Shown: positions 1 through 9,062, counted from the first letter of the stretch. The stretch is DNA of 27,423 bases from Nemertoderma westbladi (GCA_032718475.1 JAUCBJ010001235.1:1-27423), one strand, 5' to 3'. The notes: generated by a model not told the origin, from the letters alone. A program made the numbers and translations.

Positions 1-50
1 GTTAGTGTGGCACCCTCCCAGTCTTACCGTAACAGCCGAGAGAGATGAGC
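1..50 (+). mobile_element. 3' fragment of a tRNA-derived SINE
   Basis: The first ~50 bases match, in inverted orientation, the 3' part of the SINE at 4299-4623: both contain GTTAGTGTGGC, CCCTCCC and AACAGCCGAGAGAGA in the same order with a few substitutions. The match stops after about base 50. The 5' half, including the tRNA-like head, lies outside the window or is missing. Confidence 0.6.
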
Positions 51-250
51 ACGGATTTTCATTTCGGTACGAATGCTTTAAAGGGACTAGCCAGTAGCCA
101 GGGCGCATCTCGGCCTTGCATCCTTAAGTGGTAGCTAAATGAGTACTGGAGTTTCCTCTGGGGAGTAAAGTTCTGGGGGGACCGCACTGGAAATAAGTTG
201 TCAGACTTTGTGCGTAATCCTTAGCGAACTGACAATGTTAGGGGGCGGGT

Positions 251-976
251 CAGTGGCGTATCCAAGGGGGGGGGGGGGGAGTGGGGGGGGGGGAGGGGGT
301 GGGGGGGGATTCAGGAATCGATCCCCCTCCACTTATTGACAAGAAAACCTGATCAAACTATACGAGTTTTTAAAAATTGAGCTACACTATAATAGAACTA
401 CGTATATCATTATTGCCAGCAATTTCCAATTTGCCTCAGCCTCGACCAATTGAAAACCAACTTCTAAGGGAGTAAAGGCTGTATAAGGCTGTTGAATAAA
501 AAACGAACAAAACAAAAAGGCTGTTGAACTTTTTAAACATGTTTTTGGCAGTCTCAAACTAGAGGCGATCAGCTAAATGAAATCCTTAAAAAATTAAGAA
601 TATTTTGTGTTTCGGTATTTATTTTTTCATTCACAACTATAGTCATGTGATATATTTCATCACAAATTGGACGTCACATACTGTACACACACGTACTGTA
701 CTGTATATGTATAGTATACCTCCCCCTCCTCATGGCACTGCCCACAGTTGTGACACAAACTTCTGACCCCTCTTCCCTTTATTGACCGTGAAGTAATTAT
801 AAACAGCCCCTCAATAAAAACTGTAGATTTACAATTTAAATTTAAACGTTAAAAAACTCAAAATTGTTCTCTTTTTATTAAATTATTTTTATTTCCAAAA
901 TTTTTTCTCGAATTTTACTCACTATTAATCATCCAAATCATCAAATCCTTTCCGGAATCCTGGCTACGCCGCTCTG
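251..976. mobile_element. Putative hAT-like MITE with imperfect terminal inverted repeats
   Basis: The left end reads CAGTGGCGTATCCA and the right end, on the other strand, reads CAGAGCGGCGTAGCCA. These are imperfect inverted ends of the CAGWG type common in hAT elements. The interior is AT-rich, has no coding potential and begins with long G runs. The flanks GCGGGTCA and GTGGGTCA agree at 7 of 8 positions but do not sit exactly outside both ends, so the target duplication is uncertain. It could instead be two unrelated element ends. Confidence 0.35.
266..308 (+). repeat. Poly-G tract
   Basis: Runs of 14, 8+3, 5 and 8 G are separated by single A or T bases. The tract could form a G-quadruplex on the plus strand, and its exact length in an assembly is unreliable. 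Confidence 0.85.
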
Positions 977-1030
977 GTGGGTCAATATTTACAAATAGTT
1001 GTTGTCGATGTCGTTGTCATCGTTGCTTTT

Positions 1031-1090
1031 TTAACATGCCAATAACTTGGCATGTTAAATTGATTCTGACAGGTCTGATTTAAACCTGTC
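1031..1090. other. Two adjacent hairpins
   Basis: Positions 1031-1042 and 1047-1058 form a perfect 12-bp stem (TTAACATGCCAA with its complement) closed by a 4-base loop. Ten bases later GACAGGT (1068-1074) pairs with ACCTGTC (1084-1090). The function is unknown; they may be the core of a small foldback element. Confidence 0.6.
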
Positions 1091-1956
1091 AATTTGAAAA
1101 TTGGTAGGCATCAAAAGGAACAAAAGTTGAGATATTTGAGAGACTTCCAGTACACCATCAGTTCAACAGTATCCCGCTATAGGTCTACATGTCTAAACAT
1201 GGGCAGGAGCGTTGGCTAATGATACATTACTCTCCCGTCGGAAATGGCCCTTTTTATTACTCAGCCCACACCCTGATAACCTTAATCCGGCTCTGACGTG
1301 CATCTACATGTAGCTTACTGTATTTAATTGCGAAGTGTCCGAAGTTTCACTATTACCAATTATTGTCAATAAAATATATATAGCCTACTTTAGAGGCTAT
1401 ACATAAATATACGGAAAAGACTTAACCGAATTTATTTGGTGATTAGAGGTTTAGGCCTACAACCTTCCCCCTTCCTGCCCTACTAACTATACAACATATA
1501 CAGTATACCCTCACCTCAGCCCTTAGCCAATCACAGCTAACTGAACTGACTTTCCTATCGGCATGCTCTTGCCCTAGGCATAGGTATGTTCCTAGTTAGA
1601 ACAGTACAGTACATATCACCTTCAGAACCGGTACATAAAGTAACAGCGCTACTTTCTTGTGTTGCATGTCATATTGTACTGTTGTACAGTCAGTCGAGTC
1701 AGACAGTCCACACTCATGTAAACCTGTACAGCTGTAGGCCTTGCCTTGGTTGCTCAGCCAAGACCTGAAGACTGAAGACATACAGTACCGGTACCGCTGT
1801 AGCCTACCGGTACTATTTTACTGCTATTGCCAATTGCGCTATTCAGCTATTGGCTGGCCTACCACGTGGGTCGGTGGGTCTGACGCTGACCGTGCTTCTG
1901 GTGTCTGGTGTGGCTGACATACTGATAGACAGAACTAGCTGACACATTGGTAAAAG
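1091..1956. other. Non-coding stretch upstream of the Myb/SANT-like gene, rich in palindromic words
   Basis: I see no convincing exon here before 1957. From about 1590 rightward the DNA is dense in TACCGG, GGTACC and TAGGCCTA and in CAGTAC-like motifs. The part just upstream of 1957 would hold the promoter and 5' leader of the predicted gene, but I see no clear TATA box. Confidence 0.4.
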
Positions 1957-2041
1957 ATGGGTGAAACAACATGCGGCTGTGCGGGAGCGGGCCTACTCAT
2001 TCTACTGCTGACTGCAGCAACTCTTGAAATTGAAATCGACG
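1957..2041 (+). CDS. Predicted exon 1 of a Myb/SANT-like repeat protein
   Basis: An ATG at 1957 is preceded by an in-frame TAA at 1951, so translation would start here. The exon encodes 28 residues and the first base of codon 29. The peptide begins MGETTCGC and continues with a hydrophobic run (GLLILLLTAA), then TLEIEID. Exonic G at 2041 is followed by a good donor, GTTAGT, giving phase 1, which matches the exon 2 acceptor and rebuilds a Gly codon. Without splicing the frame ends at 2044-2046 (TAG). A hydrophobic N-terminus is odd for a protein with a DNA-binding-type C-terminus, so the true first exon may lie elsewhere. The link to exon 2 is an inference from phase and splice signals. Confidence 0.4.
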
Positions 2042-2802
2042 GTTAGTGCTGTAGATTGTACCTGTCACCTGTAACAGTTTCTGTATTTGTCAGTTTGTCA
2101 ATATAGCCTACCGTACAGTACCGGTCAGCCGGTACCTAATCCAGTACTGCAGTAGGCCTACCGGTCCGGTAGCGGTACCCCTAATCAACCAATACCGGTA
2201 AATAACTGCTGAACACTGTACACTGAACTGCAGAACTGGATAACACTGATGTTCCGCGGTCGCGGTTTTGAAGTAGGTAGGCCTACCGGCAGACCAGTAT
2301 GCGACCCGACTGCCAAATGCTAAAATGTCAGACTGTATAGTAATATAAATACCGGTCCGGTACCCGTACGGTACGGTAGGTAGGTACCGTTAGGCTGTTA
2401 GGCCTACGGTACTGAAGTAGGCAGACTGGCTGACAGGTCAGTGCCGGTATATTATATTATATTAGGCCTATATTATTTGGGTGGAGAGACCACTGTCACA
2501 GAAGCGTAGGCCTATAAATAAAAATTGCATGATTAAAACAAAACAAATAGGGGCCTACCTACTGCGCTACTAGTAGAATAGCCTAATTCTGCTAATTGAC
2601 AACTGGTCACTAGTAAATCGCACTTAACGTTTTATCAGTTTACCTATACTAGGCCCGCGCCCCACTTAAGGCGCCGGTACGGGTACCGGTATATATATAT
2701 ACATATTTAACCTTGTGTGACTGGTGTACTGGTAGGTACTGATTTTCAGATTGTGTAACTACCTAACATCCTAATGTAGGTACCGTTCCTCTCTTGCTCT
2801 AG
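2042..2802 (+). other. Predicted intron 1
   Basis: It runs from donor GTTAGT to a pyrimidine-rich acceptor (CCTCTCTTGCTCTAG at 2788-2802). The interior is extremely rich in ACCGGT, GGTACC and TAGGCCTA words and has short TA repeats near 2690. No other gene is seen. Confidence 0.45.
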
Positions 2803-3238
2803 GTCACCCTGAGGTCGCTTCGCGAGAAACGGTTCCGACTCGTAACATTATTCCACCCCCCCAAGAAACGATTGGATCAGTTCTAGGTCGCCAAGAAACG
2901 GGTGAAACAGTTCCAGGTCGCCAAGAAACGGATGAAACAGTTCCAGGTCGCCAAGAAACGGATGAAACAGTTCCAGGTCGCCAAGAAACGGATGAAACAG
3001 TTCCAGGTCGCCAAGAAACGGATGAATCAGTTTTACCTTTAAAATCCGTTCGGAAATCATCCCAACCAATTTCAGCAACGAAAATGCTCAGAAATGGCCA
3101 CAGTTACGGCGGAAAGGTTTCTTATCGTGATACGATTCCACCTCCTCAAGCAGCGATGGAAACAGTTTCATCTTCTCAACAAGCAATTGACACTTCGGAT
3201 TCGGATGTAGAAATAGAAGCATTTCAAATTCCAGACAG
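2803..3238 (+). CDS. Predicted exon 2: decapeptide-repeat segment of the Myb/SANT-like protein
   Basis: After the acceptor the frame is open from 2803 (HPEVASRETVP...) to a stop at 3261-3263. A donor at 3239 (CAG|GTTAGA) removes the end of that frame. The exon gives residues 30-173 of the model. Its core is five tandem ten-residue repeats of the form GRQET(D/G)E(T/S)VP, encoded by 30-bp DNA repeats. Older degenerate copies flank them: RETVP and IPPPQETIGSVL before, TIPPPQAAMETV after. The segment then turns acidic (TSDSDVEIEAFQ). It looks disordered and hydrophilic, and I recognise no family. The phase-2 donor fits the exon 3 acceptor exactly. If the donor is not used, the protein ends eight codons later (...LDHIIAS). 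Confidence 0.6.
2886..3035 (+). repeat. 30-bp coding minisatellite (5 copies)
   Basis: Five nearly identical 30-bp units contain GGTCGCCAAGAAACGG and GAAACAGTTCCA, with a diverged copy just upstream (2856-2885). The unit length is a multiple of three and the copies keep the exon 2 frame. Confidence 0.9.
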
Positions 3239-3604
3239 GTTAGATCATATTATAGCATCGTAAGAGGGCGTTCATAAAGTGTATAGGAATTGGCACATCC
3301 GCAGTGCGTAAAGCTCCTAGGCTGCTTGTAAATATATCAATTAAGATTTTGTTAATTTGCACACTGTCACATGGGTTTCGTTAACTAAGGTCTATTTACA
3401 AATTTTAGATATATCTAGAAAAGGTATCCCTAAGGGTGTTGTCGATTTTTTATTAGGTATAACTCAATTTTGTAATAAAATAAGTGACAAAATAATAGTG
3501 GTATATATAGTTACGATTTCTCAAGCCCGAATCACACAAAAATGTATGCTTTTAGCCAATTTGAATATTCTTACCAAAAATATACGAAAATATTTCTGTC
3601 TATG

Positions 3605-3905
3605 ATGTGGCAAGCGTTTCACAATCAGATCAAGCAGGCAGACATCTAGGCAAAGAGACAGACTTACCAGCCAGGGAAAGATGAGACGGCCAACCAAACA
3701 GCCAAACCAGACAGTCATCCATGTCAGGCAGGTAGACCTGCCAGAAGACAGTCTCCCAGTCAAACGGATAGCCAGACAGACGAAAGACAGTCTGTCAGCA
3801 TCAGTGTCAGCCAAACAGACAGCCATCCAGGCAGTCAGACCATCAAACCAGGCAAGCAAGCAGTCAGACAAACAGCCAACCAAACAGAAAGGACGGACAA
3901 GACAG
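3605..3905 (+). repeat. Degenerate CAGACA/CCAGACAG repeat block
   Basis: This irregular tract is built from CAGACAG, CCAGACAG, AACCAGAC and GCCAACCA words, purine-rich on the plus strand. The complementary words (CTGTCTG, TCTGGCTG) dominate 4020-4160 and 4990-5330, so the blocks are oriented oppositely on either side of the CATATGG repeats. Open frames across the block in several phases are composition artefacts. Confidence 0.75.
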
Positions 3906-4019
3906 ATATATGGACTCCATGACGCTGTTATTTATAGTTGTGGAGCGGACCATATGGTGCTGTTATTTACAGGTGGGGGCCAATGTTAAATTTCAAGTAA
4001 GGGAAGGGAGCAGGTTACA

Positions 4020-4220
4020 GTATGAATGTCTCTCTGTCTGTGTGCTATGGCTGTCCATCTGGTCTGATTGTGTCTCTTTTTGGCTGTCTGTCTGGTCTGT
4101 ATGACTGTCTGTCCCTCCGTCTGTTTGGTAGTTTGTCTACGTGGTCTGGCTAGTGGTCTGTGACACATTATGGACAAGAAGTTAACAAGATATTCGTGTT
4201 TTGCGTTTACTAACGGGATA
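4020..4220 (+). repeat. GTCTGT-rich block plus conserved tail module, copy 1
   Basis: A TGTCTG-rich stretch is followed by a tail with ACATTATGGACAA, AGATATTCGT and TTTTGCGTTTACTA. The same order of parts recurs at 4990-5430, so this is a composite dispersed unit and not only a microsatellite. Confidence 0.6.
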
Positions 4221-4298
4221 CCTATGGATAACAGCACCATATGGTTCACTGCACAACTATGAATAACAGCACCATATGGTTCACCACTATGAATAATA
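4221..4298 (+). repeat. CATATGG tandem repeat, left block
   Basis: About two and a half copies of the ~30-bp unit containing ATGAATAACAGCACCATATG. A single inverted relative lies at about 3920-3975 (CATATGGTGCTGTTATTTA). The block is interrupted on its right by the SINE. Confidence 0.8.
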
Positions 4299-4623
4299 AA
4301 AGTGATCAGTGAACATGTGACACACGAAACACCGGAGGCGACCCGAAGGCTCCTCTCTCTCGGCTGTTACCTATAAGGTAGGGAGGGCGCCACACTAACT
4401 CCCAAGGGTGAACAATCCATAACTATCCACCCCTTGCTTTACTCCCCCAGCAGAAGCCAGGTTCCCATTGTACCGCTGGGTTTGCGTAAGCACTAATTTC
4501 TGAAGTGTCTTGTTTAGGGACACAACAGTGCCAAATTTATACAGCCTGTAGTCGGATTCGAACCCGCGCGCCAATCGCTAATGTTAAGGCAGTTCAGGCG
4601 CTGTATGCACTCGGACACTGGGA
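4299..4623 (-). mobile_element. tRNA-derived SINE, full-length, with 14-bp flanking direct repeats
   Basis: On the minus strand the element starts with a tRNA-like head: a degenerate A box (GTCCGAGTGCATACAGCGCC) and a B box (GGGTTCGAATCC). A body follows with GGCACTGTTGTGTCC and AACAAGACACTT, then a 3' region shared with the fragment at window start. CACTATGAATAATA occurs on both sides (4285-4298 and 4624-4637), as expected for target-primed insertion. The target is itself a tandem repeat that contains most of this word, which weakens the evidence. There is no clear poly(A) tail. RNA polymerase III transcription and LINE-supplied mobilisation are inferred from the class. Confidence 0.75.
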
Positions 4624-4945
4624 CACTATGAATAATAGCACCATATGGTTCACAACTATGAATAACAGCACCATATGGTCCATAACTATGAGTAATAGCA
4701 CCATATGGTTCACAACTATGAATAACGGCACCATATGTTCACAACTATGAATAACGGCACCATATGGTCCATAACTATGAATAATAGCACCATATGGTTC
4801 ACAACTATGAATAATAGCACCATATGGTCCATAACTATGAATAATAGCACCATATGGTCCACTCCACAACTATAATAACAGCACCTTATGGTCCATAACT
4901 GTGAATGTTTAGTACCATATGGTCCATAACATTTAAATGCAGCAC
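4624..4945 (+). repeat. ~30-bp CATATGG tandem repeat, main block
   Basis: About ten copies of a ~30-bp unit (ATGAATAATAGCACCATATG followed by GTTCACAACT or GTCCATAACT). Each carries the palindrome CCATATGG. Reading frames stay open on both strands because the unit is close to a multiple of three and lacks stops; these are not genes. Confidence 0.9.
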
Positions 4946-4989
4946 CATACAGTATGGTCCACAAATACATATAAATAACAGGAGGCATA

Positions 4990-5430
4990 TTCCATCTTTC
5001 TGTCAGGTCTGGCTGTCTGTCTGGCTGGTTTGTTGTCGGTTTGTTAAGCTGGCAAACCCGCAGACCGTCGCCTGTCAGAGTATCTGTTTGGCTGGCAGAC
5101 TGGCATCTGTTTGGCTGATAGGTCTATCTGCCTGTCGGCTCTGGATGGCTATCTCTCTATCTGTTTGATCTAACTGGCTGTCTGGTGTGTATGTCTATAT
5201 CAATGGCCTGGTCGGTTTGACTGTCAATCTGTCTGTCAGCAACGTTTGGCTATATTATATACCTGTCTCTCTGGTCAAGTTGGCTACCGTCTCGTCTGGC
5301 TGTCTGTCTGTTTTTGCCTGGTCTAGATCGTTGCCTGCAACAATATTGCCACATTATGGACAATGTGGACGGTACGGTAGAGAATTCGGTACAGTATGAG
5401 ATATCCGTCTTTTGCGTTTACTACCTGGAC
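4990..5430 (+). repeat. GTCTGT-rich block plus conserved tail module, copy 2
   Basis: A second and longer copy of the composite at 4020-4220: TCTGGCTGTCTG-type words, then ACATTATGGACAA, GAGATATCCGT and TTTTGCGTTTACTA. The tail differs by a GTGGACGGTACGG insertion. Confidence 0.6.
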
Positions 5431-5591
5431 AACTGAGTAATAGCTGAGAATAGGGACAACAATTTGGAAGTTGTTGGTATTCGACATCCAGACAAACAGC
5501 AGAACATATATTATACTAGCCAATGGCTGGTAGCCATTAGTCAACCAGACCAGACAGGCAGTCCTGACTGACTGACAGTCATACCAGACAG

Positions 5592-6554
5592 TAGGGATGC
5601 AACAGAGCTCCAGCTCCGGATATCCGGAGCTCCGGCTCAATTTTCTAGCTCTGGTTCCGGCTCCGGGCCAATCCATCCGGAGCCAATCCGGAGCTTCTGT
5701 TGTTAAAATTTCAATTAAAATAATTAGTTTTTTAATTAGTATAAAAAACACAAGGGTCATAAACGCTGAATAGTGCCCTTTTCACACAATGGTGTCTGTA
5801 ATATGCAAATATTTGCAGTAAAGGTAACAGCAGTACGGTAAATATTCTTACGCTTAGCCTGCAATGGCTATCATCAAGTTTTTGATCCGAATATCCCCCA
5901 AAATCGGAAGTAAAAGAAGCACTTTTTCCCATAGGGAAATAAGTATCCCATAGGATTGAATTGAATTTAATTTTTTTCACGGAGAAAAAAGCAACATAAT
6001 GAAAATAAGAAAATGTGAAAATAATTTTGGTGGAATTTCTTAAATTTTATTACATGAATCAAAAGTGCATCGATGTAAAAAAAGTTAGCATGCAATTTCA
6101 GCAAAATCCGTGCGCACACTCAAAAGTTATTGTAACTTTCAGTGTTTGCAAGAAATGTTTGGTTAGAGCGCCAAAACGCTAAACATTACAATACTAAAGC
6201 TAAAAATTAAGCATTCAGAACGCCGATAAGTTGACATAATGTAACAAAATCACGTACACCATTGTGTTGAATGGACACTATTCATCGTTTATGACCCTTG
6301 TTGTCATTCAGAGTTAATAATTTGACGAAATAATTTGGGAAAGGGGAATAAAATACGCTCCTATTGCCCAATGCAATATGCCGACCTCTAAAACAACATT
6401 AATTTAAGCCCGAACATTCGTCTGTCTGTATGCTGTACATTGGAATTATCAATTCACCAAAGCTCCGGCTCTGGTTCCGGCCGGAGCTCACATTGTTACC
6501 CGGAGAAACCTCCGGGCTCCGGCTCCGGATGAAATTTTAGCTGTTGCATCCCTA
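5592..6554. mobile_element. Non-autonomous hAT-type element with perfect 8-bp target duplication
   Basis: The ends are perfect 13-bp inverted repeats (TAGGGATGCAACA at 5592; TGTTGCATCCCTA ending at 6554). Immediately outside both is CCAGACAG (5584-5591 and 6555-6562), an 8-bp target site duplication as hAT transposases make. Both subterminal regions are rich in CTCCGG/CCGGAG words (5605-5697 and 6460-6530), plausible transposase-binding sites. The interior is AT-rich and encodes nothing recognisable. It sits in predicted intron 2. The family call rests on duplication length and end sequence. Confidence 0.88.
5750..6301. repeat. Inner inverted repeat nested within the hAT-type element
   Basis: Bases 5750-5795 and 6256-6301 are ~46-bp inverted arms. 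Both contain ACAAGGGTCATAAACG, TGAATAGTG and CACAATGGTGT, with a few mismatches. The arms do not mirror the outer ends, so this may be a second element inserted earlier. No convincing target duplication is visible. Confidence 0.7.
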
Positions 6555-6642
6555 CCAGACAGGAAGCTAGATAAACAGTCAGACCTGACAGACACACAGC
6601 TAGACAACGTTAATATTTATAGAGATGTATTTTTATTTTCAG

Positions 6643-6871
6643 TTTGAGTCCGATCAATCGTCCTCAATTCAACCGCCGGCGACAGACACGTATAGAGTGG
6701 ACTCCCCGATCCAACCAAAGACTGGTTGATGTCTTCCGGGACGAGATTAAGGGGGCAAGGATGCCTAGAAACAGCTATAAGATAGCGAAAGTTCGGCAGC
6801 TTTTTCCAGGAAAGAGCGATAAGCAAATATATGCCCGGTTAAATACTATTAAATATTACCGGAAACGCTAA
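6643..6871 (+). CDS. Predicted exon 3: C-terminal Myb/SANT-like domain
   Basis: The exon follows a strong acceptor (TATTTTTATTTTCAG) and ends at TAA 6869-6871. Its first base completes a Ser codon with the AG left by exon 2, and the next 75 codons give residues 175-249. A basic stretch (RPQFNRRRQTR) precedes a three-helix Myb/SANT-like pattern: W193 with L201 and F205 in helix 1, then a proline and helix 2 (YKIAKVRQLFP), then GKSDKQIYARLNTIKYY as the recognition-type helix, ending in basic residues. Such domains usually bind DNA or chromatin and occur in host factors and in transposon accessory proteins. I cannot name the gene. The two in-phase joins plus a poly(A) signal 15 bp after the stop make a real terminal exon likely. 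No tryptophan follows the first, unlike classical Myb repeats. Confidence 0.7.
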
Positions 6872-6885
6872 CTTTCTTTATTTGT

Positions 6886-6891
6886 AATAAA
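6886..6891 (+). terminator. Poly(A) signal AATAAA
   Basis: A canonical AATAAA lies 15 bases after the exon 3 stop. Cleavage 10-30 bases later would fall at or just inside the left edge of the 133-bp satellite. Confidence 0.65.
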
Positions 6892-6914
6892 GAATTGTAA
6901 TTATGTAATTATTT

Positions 6915-8926
6915 CCGAATTTGTATTTTGTTTTATCCTAGATTTTTAAGCTTATAGTCAATCCGTTGTGTATAGTCTAAAAACGGCTTGGGATAATGAC
7001 CCAAATGTGAATTATTTAGTTATGAAATACTCATGAGATAATACCGAATTTGTATTTTGTTTTATCCTAGATTTTTAAGCTTAGATATAGTCAATCCGTT
7101 GTGTATAGTCTAAAAACGGCTTGGGATAATGACCCAAATGTGAATTATTTAGTTATGAAATACTCATGAGATAATACCGAATTTGTATTTTGTTTTATCC
7201 TAGATTTTTAAGCTTAGATATAGTCAATCCGTTGTGTATAGTCTAAAAACGGCTTGGGATAATGACCCAAATGTGAATTATTTACTTATGAAATACTCAT
7301 GAGATAATACCGAATTTGTATTTTGTTTTATCCTAGATTTTTAAGCTTAGATATAGTCAATCCGTTGTGTATAGTCTAAAAACGGCTTGGGATAATGACC
7401 CAAATGTGAATTATTTAGTTATGAAATACTCATGAGATAATACCGAATTTGTATTTTGTTTTATCCTAGATTTTTAAGCTTAGATATAGTCAATCCGTTG
7501 TGTATAGTCTAAAAACGGCTTGGGATAATGACCCAAATGTGAATTATTTAGTTATGAAATACTCATGAGATAATACCGAATTTGTATTTTGTTTTATCCT
7601 AGATTTTTAAGCTTAGATATAGTCAATCCGTTGTGTATAGTCTAAAAACGGCTTGGGATAATGACCCAAATGTGAATTATTTACTTATGAAATACTCATG
7701 AGATAATACCGAATTTGTATTTTGTTTTATCCTAGATTTTTAAGCTTAGATATAGTCAATCCGTTGTGTATAGTCTAAAAACGGCTTGGGATAATGACCC
7801 AAATGTGAATTATTTAGTTATGAAATACTCATGAGATAATACCGAATTTGTATTTTGTTTTATCCTAGATTTTTAAGCTTAGATATAGTCAATCCGTTGT
7901 GTATAGTCTAAAAACGGCTTGGGATAATGACCCAAATGTGAATTATTTAGTTATGAAATACTCATGAGATAATACCGAATTTGTATTTTGTTTTATCCTA
8001 GATTTTTAAGCTTAGATATAGTCAATCCGTTGTGTATAGTCTAAAAACGGCTTGGGATAATGACCCAAATGTGAATTATTTAGTTATGAAATACTCATGA
8101 GATAATACCGAATTTGTATTTTGTTTTATCCTAGATTTTTAAGCTTAGATATAGTCAATCCGTTGTGTATAGTCTAAAAACGGCTTGGGATAATGACCCA
8201 AATGTGAATTATTTAGTTATGAAATACTCATGAGATAATACCGAATTTGTATTTTGTTTTATCCTAGATTTTTAAGCTTAGATATAGTCAATCCGTTGTG
8301 TATAGTCTAAAAACGGCTTGGGATAATGACCCAAATGTGAATTATTTACTTATGAAATACTCATGAGATAATACCAAATTTGTATTTTGTTTTATCCTAG
8401 ATTTTTAAGCTTAGATATAGTCAATCCGTTGTGTATAGTCTAAAAACGGCTTGGGATAATGACCCAAATGTGAATTATTTACTTATGAAATACTCATGAG
8501 ATAATACCGAATTTGTATTTTGTTTTATCCTAGATTTTTAAGCTTAGATATAGTCAATCCGTTGTGTATAGTCTAAAAACGGCTTGGGATAATGACCCAA
8601 ATGTGAATTATTTAGTTATGAAATACTCATGAGATAATACCGAATTTGTATTTTGTTTTATCCTAGATTTTTAAGCTTAGATATAGTCAATCCGTTGTGT
8701 ATAGTCTAAAAACGGCTTGGGATAATGACCCAAATGTGAATTATTTACTTATGAAATACTCATGAGATAATACCAAATTTGTATTTTGTTTTATCCTAGA
8801 TTTTTAAGCTTAGATATAGTCAATCCGTTGTGTATAGTCTAAAAACGGCTTGGGATAATGACCCAAATGTGAATTATTTAGTTATGAAATACTCATGAGA
8901 TAATACCAAATTTGTATTTTGTTTTA
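6915..8926 (+). repeat. 133-bp satellite array, 15 units plus a partial
   Basis: Units start at 6915, 7044 and then every 133 bp to 8906. The first is 129 bp because it lacks GATA in AGCTTAGATATAGTC. The units are almost identical. Two variable sites stand out: TTTAGTTATG versus TTTACTTATG, and CCGAATTT versus CCAAATTT, the latter form only in units from 8374 onward. No reading frame or promoter is evident. Confidence 0.97.
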
Positions 8927-9062
8927 ATAAATAGTTTTGCTGTGTTGTGTTGTTTTAATAAATAGTGTTTTAATTGTAGTTAAATAACAATTTTTATCAA
9001 CTCAACTGGGAAATGGTAATGGGTCTTGGCGGTCTTACCTTTGTACTTTTTACCATTACTTT
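8927..9062 (+). other. AT-rich spacer between two arrays
   Basis: It contains a repeated word GTTTTAATAAATAG (8921-8934 and 8952-8965), then AT-rich DNA leading into the G-run minisatellite. No gene is seen. Confidence 0.5.

Larger units (their letters stand above)
3239..6642 (+). other. Predicted intron 2, filled with repeats
   Basis: The donor is GTTAGA at 3239 and the acceptor is ATTTTTATTTTCAG ending at 6642. It holds AT-rich unassigned DNA (3264-3600), CAGACA and GTCTGT low-complexity blocks, a CATATGG tandem repeat, a SINE and a hAT-type element. Small open frames within it, such as 3357-3605, show no recognisable domain. Confidence 0.5.

Noticed and set aside
2848-3078. 76-codon minus-strand frame with FHPFLGDLEL repeats
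   Set aside because: Shadow of the plus-strand exon 2 repeats, which have splice signals and phase agreement.
3521-3883. 120-codon minus-strand frame rich in Cys and Leu
   Set aside because: Lies in the CAGACA low-complexity block; composition alone explains it.
1-4399. A 4.4-kb element bounded by inverted repeats at 1-45 and 4354-4399
   Set aside because: The matching ends are internal parts of two SINE copies in opposite orientation, not element termini.
4550-4623. A functional tRNA-Ser/Leu gene
   Set aside because: The head is degenerate and continues into a SINE body with flanking direct repeats.
4594-4988. Minus-strand frames rich in HMVLLFIV repeats
   Set aside because: Products of the 30-bp CATATGG tandem repeat; open on both strands with no start, domain or signal.
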